Shown here in pieces: positions 50,900-57,880 of a stretch of 64,000 nt of DNA (the first letter of the stretch is position 1; the number at the start of each line of letters is the position of its first letter). A model generated the notes under the pieces. That model was given only the letters and a program-made list of their open reading frames with translations, ran no database searches and was not told where the DNA came from. Location: contig NZ_JAGSNF010000019.1 of the NCBI RefSeq assembly GCF_018139485.1, forward strand, positions 89,253 to 153,252. Reading direction: 5' to 3'. This DNA comes from Phycicoccus avicenniae (GTDB lineage: Bacteria > Actinomycetota > Actinomycetes > Actinomycetales > Dermatophilaceae). Made by a program: the position numbers and the translations under genes.

Positions 50900-51026
50900 C
50901 GTCATCGCCTCCGGTCCGGGGCGGCCACGGTGACGCCCCACTCCTCGCACCGTGGCACCGCCGGCCCCGTGGTGGGGTGGTGGCCGGCCCCACAACCGAC
51001 GACCCGCCGTGGGCCCGGAGGACATG

Positions 51027-51056
51027 CCGCCGACGCGTCGGCGGGACCCGCCGACG
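51027..51056. terminator. Overlapping hairpins after the 69-residue ORF
   Basis: CCGCCGACGCGTCGGCGG (51027-51044) is a perfect palindrome, and GTCGGCGGG (51037-51045) can pair instead with CCCGCCGAC (51048-51056), so two stems compete. Placed just downstream of the minus-strand small ORF. Confidence 0.55.
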
Positions 51057-51066
51057 GCCTGCGTGC

Positions 51067-51276
51067 TCAGGCCCGAGCGACCCGGCGTCCTCGCCCGCGG
51101 TACTCCTCGAAGGAGATGCGCCCGGTGACGCGGTCGATGAGGTCACTCACGTCCTGCTCCGGCCACAGCCGCCCGTCGTGGGTCGAGCCCAGGACCTGTT
51201 CGACGAGCCGGTGGACGCGGTCGTCGTGCTGCGAGAACAGGTCCGGGTACGCCTCGACGTAGCGGCTGACGGTCAT
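51067..51276 (-). CDS. Small hypothetical protein (69 residues)
   Basis: 69 residues with a helical, charged sequence: FSQHDDRVHRLVEQVLGSTHDGRLWPEQDVSDLIDRVTGRISFEEYRGRG. The last part (DLIDRVTGRISFEEY) faintly resembles VbhA-type antitoxins, but the characteristic inhibitory motif is absent and no toxin gene adjoins, so this is not supported. No other family recognised. ATG at 51274-51276 preceded by GGGGGGATCAC. A hairpin follows it. Confidence 0.55.
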   Translation of the reverse strand: MTVSRYVEAYPDLFSQHDDRVHRLVEQVLGSTHDGRLWPEQDVSDLIDRVTGRISFEEYRGRGRRVARA

Positions 51277-51400
51277 CCAGTGATCCCCCCGGGTCGGCTT
51301 TCGTCACACGACGATACTGGGCGCCCAGCCTGCCCACCCGACGACGCCCCGGCATCGGCCGTTCGGTCACGCGTCGCGACGACGGCGTAGCGTCGCGCTC

Positions 51401-52312
51401 GTGTTCGAGCCTCCCGCAACCGTGTCCGACGACCGGGTGCTCGACGCGGTCCGGTCCCACTGGGCGCCGGCGGCGCTGTCGGTGGCGCACGTGGCAGTGG
51501 GCTTCGGCGGGTGGCACTGGCGGGTCGACGCCGCCGACGGTCCTGTCCTCTTCGCCACCCTGGACCCCCCGCGGTGGCACACCGCCGACAGCCTCGAGGC
51601 GGCGTACGCGAGCGCGGGGCGGCTCGCCGACGACCTGCCCTTCGTGCTCGCCCCGCTCCCCCGCGACAATGGGGGCCGGTGCGTGCCGCTCGACGACGGA
51701 TGGCTCAGCGTCACCCCGTGGGTCGCCGGGTCCCGCCCGGAGAGGTTCGGCGCCGAGGCGGCACGGGCCGTCAGCGCCCTGCACGCCGCCCCCGCCCCGG
51801 CGACGCTGAGGACCTGGGCCCCCGCGGTCGGGGACGGTCTCGTCGAGGAGGTGCGGGGCTGGACCGACGTGCCCTGGGACGGCGGACCGTTCGGCGCGGC
51901 GACCCGCACCGCCGTCCGGGACCGTCTCGGGGACCTCGCGGCCGGGCTGCGGGTCCACCGCGGCCTCGTGCGCCGGCTCGACCCGGACACCTACGTCGTG
52001 ACCCACGGCGAGCCGGGCGTCCACAACCAGTGGCGTGGCGCCGACGGCCGGCTGCTGCTGATCGACTGGGAGAGCGTGCGGTCGGCTCCTGCGGAACGTG
52101 ACCTGCTCGGTGAGGTCGGCGAGCACGTCGAGGGCGACCCCGACCTGCTCCGCCTGTTCCGGCTCGAGTGGGCGCTCGACGAGGTCCGGTCGTACTCGGA
52201 CTGGCTGCGCGGCCCGCACGCCGACGACGCCGACACCCGGGTCGCGGCACGTGCCGTCCTCGGGGAGCTCGACGTCGTCTCACGGCTGGTCGGCGGGGGC
52301 GCGCCGGGCTGA
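51401..52312 (+). CDS. APH-family (aminoglycoside phosphotransferase-like) kinase
   Basis: 303 residues with the kinase-like phosphotransferase fold: catalytic loop THGEPGVHNQWRG near 203-215 (HGE in place of HGD, then N) and metal-binding LIDWESV near 222-228. The N-lobe begins at about 25. Such proteins phosphorylate small molecules; naming as an aminoglycoside enzyme should not be inferred. GTG start. Convergent with the AAA ATPase gene after 30 bp. Confidence 0.8.
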   Translation: MFEPPATVSDDRVLDAVRSHWAPAALSVAHVAVGFGGWHWRVDAADGPVLFATLDPPRWHTADSLEAAYASAGRLADDLPFVLAPLPRDNGGRCVPLDDGWLSVTPWVAGSRPERFGAEAARAVSALHAAPAPATLRTWAPAVGDGLVEEVRGWTDVPWDGGPFGAATRTAVRDRLGDLAAGLRVHRGLVRRLDPDTYVVTHGEPGVHNQWRGADGRLLLIDWESVRSAPAERDLLGEVGEHVEGDPDLLRLFRLEWALDEVRSYSDWLRGPHADDADTRVAARAVLGELDVVSRLVGGGAPG

Positions 52313-52342
52313 CCTCCCGTCGTCCTTGCGGTCCCGGGCCGG

Positions 52343-53578
52343 TCAGGCGCTCGTGAACTCGCGCAGGTAGCGGCCGAAGTGCGGGACGGTGAAGGCGATG
52401 AGCCCCCGCTCCCCCGAGTAGATGAGCCCCTTCTTGAGCAGGGCGTCCCGCGCGGGCGAGAGGGACTGCGGCTTGCGGCCGAGGTGCGCCGCGACGTCGG
52501 AGGTCGGCACGGCGTCGACCTCGGGCTCCCCGTCGGACGCGGTCCCGGCGGCGACCTCCGCCATGGCCCTCAGGTACTCCCGCTCGCCGGGGGTCGCCCG
52601 CTCGAAGCGCGACCCGAAGAACCCGACGGCCAGCTCGGACTCCGCCTCCGGGGCGGCCACCTCGACGTCGGCGGCGGTGATCGGCGAGCCGGGCGCCCGG
52701 TCCCAGACCGCCTTGCCGTACGCCTGGATGAAGTACGGGTAGCCCCCGGTCGCGGCGTACATCGCCGTCAGGGCCTCCGGCGCGTACTCCGCCCCCTCCT
52801 CGGCTGCGGGCCGCTCGAGCGCCGCGTCGGCTGCGGACCGGTCGAGCCGGTCGATGCGGGAGTAGCGGAACAGCCGCTCGGAGTACGACTTCGACGCGGA
52901 GAGGACGGCGGGCAGGTGCGGGAGCCCGGCGCCGACGACGATGAGCGGCAGGCCGGTCTGGCTGATCTCGTGCGCGGCGGCGCACAGCGCGGAGACGTCC
53001 TCGGGGCCGAGGTCCTGCATCTCGTCGATGAAGACGGCGATACCACGCCCGGTGTCCGAGGCCATCCCGCCGAGGTCGGACAGGAGCTCGACGAGGTCGA
53101 TCTCGATGTCGCCCGAGTCCGCCCGTCCGGACACCGCGGGGACCGAGATGCCGGGGTTCCACCGATCCCGCAGCGCCGGCGCCGACCGGCTGCCGCGTCC
53201 GGACGAGGCCGCGACCGGCTCGCGCTGGGCGAAGGAGCGGACGACGCCCAGGGCGTGGTCGCCGGCGCCCCCGGCCGGCCCGAGCTCGCGGACCGCCTGG
53301 TGGACGGCCGACGAGAGGGGCCGTCGCAGGGACTGGTCGGGCCGTGCCTCGAGCTTCCCGGTGCCCCACCCCGCCCGGACGGCGGCGGAGCGGAGCGCGT
53401 TGAGCAGGACGGTCTTGCCGACCCCACGCAACCCGGTGAGCACGACGGATCGCTCGGGCCGTCCGCGGGCGACGCGTTCGAGCACGACGTCGAAGGCGTC
53501 GAGCTGCTCGTCCCGGCCGGCCAGCTCGGGGGGTCGCTGGCCTGCACCGGGGGCGTACGGGTTCCGGACGGGATCCAC
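52343..53578 (-). CDS. AAA ATPase with C-terminal winged-helix
   Basis: 411 residues of the ORC/CDC6-like or MalT-like AAA class. Walker A GLRGVGKTVLL at 49-59 and Walker B IAVFIDEMQDL near 196-206 are complete; PLIVVGAGLPHLP supplies a sensor region, and TGGYPYFIQAYGK is the typical lid of archaeal-type AAA. A winged-helix-like C-terminal end (EVDAVPTSDVAAHLGRKPQSLSPARDALLKKGLIYSGERG) could bind DNA. Partner unknown. GTG start. Standing alone between a kinase and PhoD, its function (defence, signalling or plasmid-like maintenance) cannot be told. Confidence 0.82.
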   Translation of the reverse strand: MDPVRNPYAPGAGQRPPELAGRDEQLDAFDVVLERVARGRPERSVVLTGLRGVGKTVLLNALRSAAVRAGWGTGKLEARPDQSLRRPLSSAVHQAVRELGPAGGAGDHALGVVRSFAQREPVAASSGRGSRSAPALRDRWNPGISVPAVSGRADSGDIEIDLVELLSDLGGMASDTGRGIAVFIDEMQDLGPEDVSALCAAAHEISQTGLPLIVVGAGLPHLPAVLSASKSYSERLFRYSRIDRLDRSAADAALERPAAEEGAEYAPEALTAMYAATGGYPYFIQAYGKAVWDRAPGSPITAADVEVAAPEAESELAVGFFGSRFERATPGEREYLRAMAEVAAGTASDGEPEVDAVPTSDVAAHLGRKPQSLSPARDALLKKGLIYSGERGLIAFTVPHFGRYLREFTSA

Positions 53579-53709
53579 GATCGCAGCGTATGCGGCTCTC
53601 TAGCGTGGTCCCGATACATCCGCAGACACTGCTACGGCGTGTCGCGGGCGCGCACCGCTCCGGCACGACCCTGCGGGTGCGGGGACGCGCCGGAGCGAGT
53701 GGACGGTGG

Positions 53710-55368
53710 TCACTCCGACCCGTGCAGCTCCGAGCGGAGGGTGTCGGCGATCTTCTCCGCGTCGGTCCGCGGTGTGGCACCGCGCTGGGTCGACGGCAGC
53801 GGGGCGTCCTCGACCTGACGCAGTCCCCGCTGCCCGTCGTCGAGGACGAAGGTGGCGCGGGTGAAGACCTCGGCCCCCGGCGTCGCGACGTACGGGACAC
53901 AGCGGAACCGGGCCTCGAGCCGGTCGGGGGTGATCGTCGTCGAGACGTAGCCGCGCAGGTTCGTCCAGAACCGCAGGTTCGGGTTCCAGTCCGCCCACGG
54001 GTGCTCCCCCGTCGGCTCGTCGTACCCGTCGCCACCCGAGGTGATCGAGGACGTGACGAGCTCGGACCCGACGACGGCGCCCGGCTCGTCGTAGTCCTCG
54101 AACAGGTCCGACGCCCAGTGCGCGTGGACGTCGCCGGTGAGCACGACCGGGTTGCGCACCCCGGCGTCGACCCAGGCGTCGGTGACCCGCCGGCGCGAGG
54201 CGGGGTAGCCGTCCCAGGCGTCCATCGAGACGGTGGTCGCCTCCTCGGACTCGTCCCGGTCGCGGCGACCGAAGAACACCTGCTGCCCGAGCAGGTCCCA
54301 CCGCGCCGTCGAGGAGCCGAAGCCGTCCTGCAGCCACCGCTCCTGCTCGGCCCCGGGCAGGGAGCGCGACGGGTCGGCGGCGTCGGGACAGTCCTTGTAC
54401 CCGTCGCCGCACGCCTGGTCGGAGCGGTACTGGCGGGTGTCGAGCATGTGGAAGGTCGCGAGGTCCCCGTAGTGGACCCGGCGGTAGAGCTGGAGGTCGG
54501 GGCCGCTCGGCACCGAGGAGCGGCGCAGCGGCATGTTCTCGTAGTACGCCTTGTAGGCCGCGGTCCGGCGCTGGAGGAAGGTCGGGGCGTCGGCCGCCCG
54601 CTCGGGGACGTCGTCGGCGTAGTTGTTGTCGACCTCGTGGTCGTCCCACACGACGAGCCACGGGGCGGCGGCGTGCGCCGCCTGGAGGTCGGGGTCGGTC
54701 TTGTACTGCCCGTACCGCTGCCGGTAGCCGGCGAGCGTCGTCGTCTCGGGACCGAGGTGGGCCCGGCCGACGCCGCTGCCCGCGCCCTCGTACATGTAGT
54801 CGCCGAGGTGGAGGACGACGTCCGGCCGCTCGTCGGCGAGGTGCCCGTAGGCGGTGAACAGCCCGGCCGGGAAGTTCGAGCACGAGGCGAAGGCCATCGT
54901 CAGCGCGGACGGCGTCTCACCACGGGCCGGCGTCGTCACCGCGCGGCCGACGGCGGAGCGGTGGCTGCCGAGCCGGAAGCGGTAGTGGTACTCGCGGCCG
55001 GGGCGCAGGCCGCCCACCTCGACGTGGACCGAGTGCCCCCACGCGGGGTCGGCGGTCGCCGCGCCGGCTCGGACGACATCGGTGAAGGCCTCGTCGGTCG
55101 CGACCTGCCAGGGCACCCGGTAGGTCCTGTCGGGCATGCCGCCACGGCCGTCGGCGGCGAGCGGGTCGAGGGCGAGGCGGGTCCAGATGACGAAGCCGTC
55201 CGCGGACGGGTCGCCGCTGGCGACGCCGAGGGTGAACGGGTCGGTGCGCGGGGTCACGGCGGCGGCGCTGGGCCGGGCGTCCGCGACGACGCGGGTGGTC
55301 GTGGCGACGCCGACGGCGGCGACCGCCCCGGCGTGCAGGAGGGTTCGGCGGGAGGATGAGATCACCAT
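53710..55368 (-). CDS. phoD: Alkaline phosphatase D (PhoD) family
   Basis: 552 residues. The N-terminus SSRRTLLHAGAVAAVG is a twin-arginine (Tat) signal, so it is exported folded. PhoD motifs are in order: DGFVIWTRLA, the N-terminal beta domain, FASCSNFPAGLF, VVLHLGDYMYEG, VVWDDHEVDNNY near 250, and VVLTGDVHAHWASD near 395. It hydrolyses phosphate esters (often phosphodiesters) outside the cell to obtain phosphate. The chosen ATG at 55366-55368 puts the twin-arginine motif at residues 7-8. Upstream is a long gap shared with the riboswitch-controlled sugE; no clear PHO box is visible to me. Confidence 0.92.
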   Translation of the reverse strand: MVISSSRRTLLHAGAVAAVGVATTTRVVADARPSAAAVTPRTDPFTLGVASGDPSADGFVIWTRLALDPLAADGRGGMPDRTYRVPWQVATDEAFTDVVRAGAATADPAWGHSVHVEVGGLRPGREYHYRFRLGSHRSAVGRAVTTPARGETPSALTMAFASCSNFPAGLFTAYGHLADERPDVVLHLGDYMYEGAGSGVGRAHLGPETTTLAGYRQRYGQYKTDPDLQAAHAAAPWLVVWDDHEVDNNYADDVPERAADAPTFLQRRTAAYKAYYENMPLRRSSVPSGPDLQLYRRVHYGDLATFHMLDTRQYRSDQACGDGYKDCPDAADPSRSLPGAEQERWLQDGFGSSTARWDLLGQQVFFGRRDRDESEEATTVSMDAWDGYPASRRRVTDAWVDAGVRNPVVLTGDVHAHWASDLFEDYDEPGAVVGSELVTSSITSGGDGYDEPTGEHPWADWNPNLRFWTNLRGYVSTTITPDRLEARFRCVPYVATPGAEVFTRATFVLDDGQRGLRQVEDAPLPSTQRGATPRTDAEKIADTLRSELHGSE

Positions 55369-55661
55369 GGCGGTCACTGTGGCCGGGCGAGGACGACGTG
55401 CGGACGAGCGCTGCACGTGCGACGGGTGAAGCCTCGGCGCCCCTGCGGTGGACGTCCGGTCTGGGCTTCGTCAGGGCGTCGTCAGGGTGTGGTCACGGAG
55501 AGGCCGGCGGGTGCGGTCACCGACGGTCGATGCGCTCGTCTGCGGGCGTCTACGACCAGCCCTAGAGAGGACGAGAGACCCCGATCGACCGCCCCGGGCT
55601 CCGCGGTTCGCCGCGCGAGGCCGGACGTGAGATCGTGGTCCCCAGAGCCCGTCACGGGCTC
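55369..55661. other. Intergenic region upstream of phoD and the riboswitch
   Basis: The gap between the divergent phoD and sugE starts is 349 bp, the longest in the window. Apart from the riboswitch at its right end it holds no ORF I trust and no recognised repeat. CGAGAG (55573-55578) and a nearby purine-rich stretch are reminiscent of other ykkC RNAs but I do not see the rest of that fold. Promoters for both genes must lie here. Confidence 0.5.
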
Positions 55662-55704
55662 CCGGACGAGGGGTGCCGTACCCGGCGACGCGACAAGACG
55701 GCCC
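55662..55704 (+). ncRNA. Guanidine-III (ykkC-III) riboswitch
   Basis: The segment closely follows the guanidine-III aptamer: CCGGACGAGG, then a GTGCCGTACCCGG block, a short link and GACAAGACGGCCC, in the same order as the class consensus. The conserved ACGAG and ACAAGACGG loops are intact, and the terminal GG/CC pairs form the pseudoknot. The ribosome site of sugE (CAGGAGC, 55704-55710) begins immediately after, so guanidine binding would open it for translation. Supported further by its gene: sugE/gdx proteins export guanidinium. Confidence 0.88.
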
Positions 55705-55717
55705 AGGAGCACCAGCC

Positions 55718-56032
55718 ATGTCGTGGATCGTCCTCGTGATCTCCGGAGTCCTCGAAGCCGTCTGGGCCACCGCCCTCGGCCGCTCTGAGGGGTTCTCCCG
55801 GGTAGCCCCCAGCATCGTCTTCGCCGTCGCGCTCGTCGCGAGCATGGGCGGGCTCGCCTACGCGATGAGGGAGCTGCCGACCGGGACCGCGTACGCCGTC
55901 TGGGTGGGCATCGGCGCCGTCCTCACCGTCGCCTACGGGATGGCGACCGGCGAGGAGCCGGTGAGCCTCGTCCGCCTCCTGCTCGTCCTCGGGGTCGTCG
56001 GCTGCGTCGCCGGCCTCAAGCTGACCCACTGA
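55718..56032 (+). CDS. sugE: SugE/Gdx small multidrug-resistance-family guanidinium exporter
   Basis: 104 residues with four membrane helices. SWIVLVISGVLEAVWATALGRSEGF has the key Glu of SMR transporters (Glu13) and the Trp that marks the SugE/Gdx subtype; the later GTAYAVWVGIGAVLTVAYG helix is conserved. This subtype exchanges guanidinium for protons. A guanidine-III riboswitch precedes it. The second member of many such SMR pairs is not present, so it likely works as a homodimer. Convergent with the rhodanese gene through a strong hairpin. Confidence 0.93.
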   Translation: MSWIVLVISGVLEAVWATALGRSEGFSRVAPSIVFAVALVASMGGLAYAMRELPTGTAYAVWVGIGAVLTVAYGMATGEEPVSLVRLLLVLGVVGCVAGLKLTH

Positions 56033-56038
56033 CGCGTC

Positions 56039-56071
56039 GACGCCGCCCGGCCGGAGCGGTCGGGCGGCGTC
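56039..56071. terminator. Hairpin between sugE and rhodanese genes
   Basis: Arms GACGCCGCCCG (56039-56049) and CGGGCGGCGTC (56061-56071), 11 bp, loop 11 bases, in a 69-bp gap between convergent genes. Likely bidirectional. Confidence 0.75.
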
Positions 56072-56101
56072 GGTCGACGGCGGCGGGTCGTTCCCGCGCG
56101 G

Positions 56102-56437
56102 TCAGATGATCGTCGGCTGGCCCGAGGTCCCCTCGAGCGGCTTGCCCTCCGCGTGCCAGGCGCGCATCCCGCCCTCCATGTTCGCCACGTCGTAGCCCTG
56201 CTGCTCCAGCCACGGCAGCACCCGTGAGACACGGCCGCCGGACCGGCAGGTGACGACGAGCGGCTCGTCCCGGTCGAGGAACGGGGCCAGCTCGTCGAGG
56301 CGGACCGGCAGGTCGTTCATCGGGATGTGGACGGCGTTCGGCGCGTGGCCGGCGTCCCACTCGTCCTGCTCGCGGATGTCGAGGACCGCCGCGTCGTCGG
56401 CGACGTCGGTCACGGGCACGTCGGGGAACTGGCTCAT
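56102..56437 (-). CDS. Rhodanese-like domain protein
   Basis: 111 residues, a single rhodanese domain. AVLDIREQDEWDAGHAPNAVHIP is the family CH2A-like core, and the active-site cysteine is in VVTCRSGGRVSR (about 62-73). It transfers sulfane sulfur, for example from thiosulfate or persulfides, to thiol acceptors. The ATG at 56435-56437 was chosen because the upstream frame is not family-like. Unlinked here to the tauE gene, although the two could act in the same sulfur handling. Confidence 0.9.
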   Translation of the reverse strand: MSQFPDVPVTDVADDAAVLDIREQDEWDAGHAPNAVHIPMNDLPVRLDELAPFLDRDEPLVVTCRSGGRVSRVLPWLEQQGYDVANMEGGMRAWHAEGKPLEGTSGQPTII

Positions 56438-56529
56438 GCCCTCAGGATGGCAGACCACGGGGGACCCCCGCCGCTGCCGAGGTCGCCGTCGGCCCACCGA
56501 CGGCGCGGACGACCCCTCCGCGCCGCCGG

Positions 56530-56865
56530 TCACGCGCTGCGTGGCGCGTACATGATGACTGCGACCCCGACGAGGCAGACGAGCGCGCCGGTCACGTCGA
56601 ACCGGTCCGGCCGGAACCCGTCCACGACCATCCCCCAGAGCAGGGAGCCCGCCACGAACACCCCGCCGTACGCGGCGAGGATCCGGCCGAAGTTCGCGTC
56701 CGGCTGGAGCGTGGCGACGAGCCCGTAGAGCCCGAGGGCGACGACGCCGGCGCCCACCCACAGCAGGCCACGGTGCTCGCGGATCCCCTGCCAGACGAGC
56801 CAGGCGCCCCCGATCTCGGCGACGGCGGCGAGCGCGAAGAGGGCCACGGACCGGAGGATCGTCAT
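56530..56865 (-). CDS. YnfA (UPF0060) family membrane protein
   Basis: 111 residues with four membrane helices. [32 protein letters not shown] and [21 protein letters not shown] are the YnfA hallmarks; the family is SMR-like in fold and some members export small toxic cations, but many have no proven role. ATG at 56863-56865. It lies 43 bp from the Fpg/Nei gene. Confidence 0.9.
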   Translation of the reverse strand: MTILRSVALFALAAVAEIGGAWLVWQGIREHRGLLWVGAGVVALGLYGLVATLQPDANFGRILAAYGGVFVAGSLLWGMVVDGFRPDRFDVTGALVCLVGVAVIMYAPRSA

Positions 56866-56908
56866 GCCGCGATCCTGCCAGCGGCCTCCGGCCGTGGGCC
56901 CCGGACGC

Positions 56909-57769
56909 CTACTTGAGGAACTTGCTCGTGCGCCGGTCGGCGAGGGGCTTGCCGCCGGTCTGGCACGTCGCGCAGTACTGGAGCGAGGAGTCGGCGAACG
57001 AGACCTCCCGGACGGTGTCCCCGCACTCGGGGCAGGCCTGACCGGTGCGGCCGTGGACCCGCATCCCCGCGCGCTTGGCGTCCTTGAGCTCCTTGGCCGG
57101 CTTGCCGGACGCGGCGGCGACGGCCATGCCGAGTGTCTCGCGCAGTGCCGTGTACAGGCGGGTCACCTGGTCGTCGTCGAGCGAGGCGGAGATGGCGAAC
57201 GGCGACAGCTTCGCGACGTGGAGCACCTCGTCGGAGTAGGCGTTGCCGACCCCCGCGACGATCGACTGGTCGCGCAGCAGGCCCTTCACCTGCATCCGGT
57301 GGCCGCGCAGGATGCCCGCGAACACCTCTTCGGTGAAGTCGTCCAGCAGCGGGTCGGGACCGAGGGAGGCGATGCCGGGGACGTCCTCGACCCGGTTGAC
57401 GACGTACGCCGCGAGACCCTTCTTCGTCCCCGCCTCCGTGAGGTCGAACCCGGACCCGTCGTCGAAGCGCACCCGCACCGCGATGGGCGACTTGCCCGGT
57501 CGCAGCCGCGCCGTCGGGGCGGCGTCGGACCAGCGCAGCCAGCCGGCGCGCGCGAGGTGGAAGACGAGGTGGGTCCCGCCGCAGTCGAGGTCGAGGAACT
57601 TGCCGTGCCGGGCGACCCCGTCGACCGGTGCCCCGACCAGCGCGTCGGGGGGCGGGGTGAAGGTCTTGAGCACCGCGAAGGAGCCGAGCTCGACGCCGGT
57701 GACGACGAGCCCGTCCGTGCGCTGGCGCAGGAAGTCGGAGAGCGCCTGCACCTCGGGCAGCTCGGGCAT
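56909..57769 (-). CDS. Fpg/Nei-family DNA glycosylase
   Basis: 286 residues. Begins [10 protein letters not shown], so Pro2 and Glu3 (the catalytic pair) are intact after the start Met. [11 protein letters not shown] near 57-67 has the conserved Lys, and [19 protein letters not shown] near 185-203 the helix-2-turn-helix Asn. The C-terminal zinc finger [24 protein letters not shown] (C-x2-C ... C-x2-C) is complete. It removes oxidised bases from DNA and nicks the strand; Fpg (8-oxoG) versus Nei (pyrimidine) specificity is not settled by these motifs. ATG at 57767-57769 gives the correct PELPEV start. Confidence 0.93.
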   Translation of the reverse strand: MPELPEVQALSDFLRQRTDGLVVTGVELGSFAVLKTFTPPPDALVGAPVDGVARHGKFLDLDCGGTHLVFHLARAGWLRWSDAAPTARLRPGKSPIAVRVRFDDGSGFDLTEAGTKKGLAAYVVNRVEDVPGIASLGPDPLLDDFTEEVFAGILRGHRMQVKGLLRDQSIVAGVGNAYSDEVLHVAKLSPFAISASLDDDQVTRLYTALRETLGMAVAAASGKPAKELKDAKRAGMRVHGRTGQACPECGDTVREVSFADSSLQYCATCQTGGKPLADRRTSKFLK

Positions 57770-57880
57770 GACGCCGACGCTACCGCCCCACCCCGACACC
57801 CGTCAGCGGCTCGGGCGGACCATCGGAGCACCGCGACCGCTCGGCTTGGAGGCACCCCGCCGCCGGGGCACGATGGCCGG

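Noticed and set aside
55558..55600. Possible ykkC-I (guanidine-I) RNA upstream of sugE
   Set aside because: Only a short CGAGAG match; the other conserved blocks are absent. The downstream guanidine-III match is much better.
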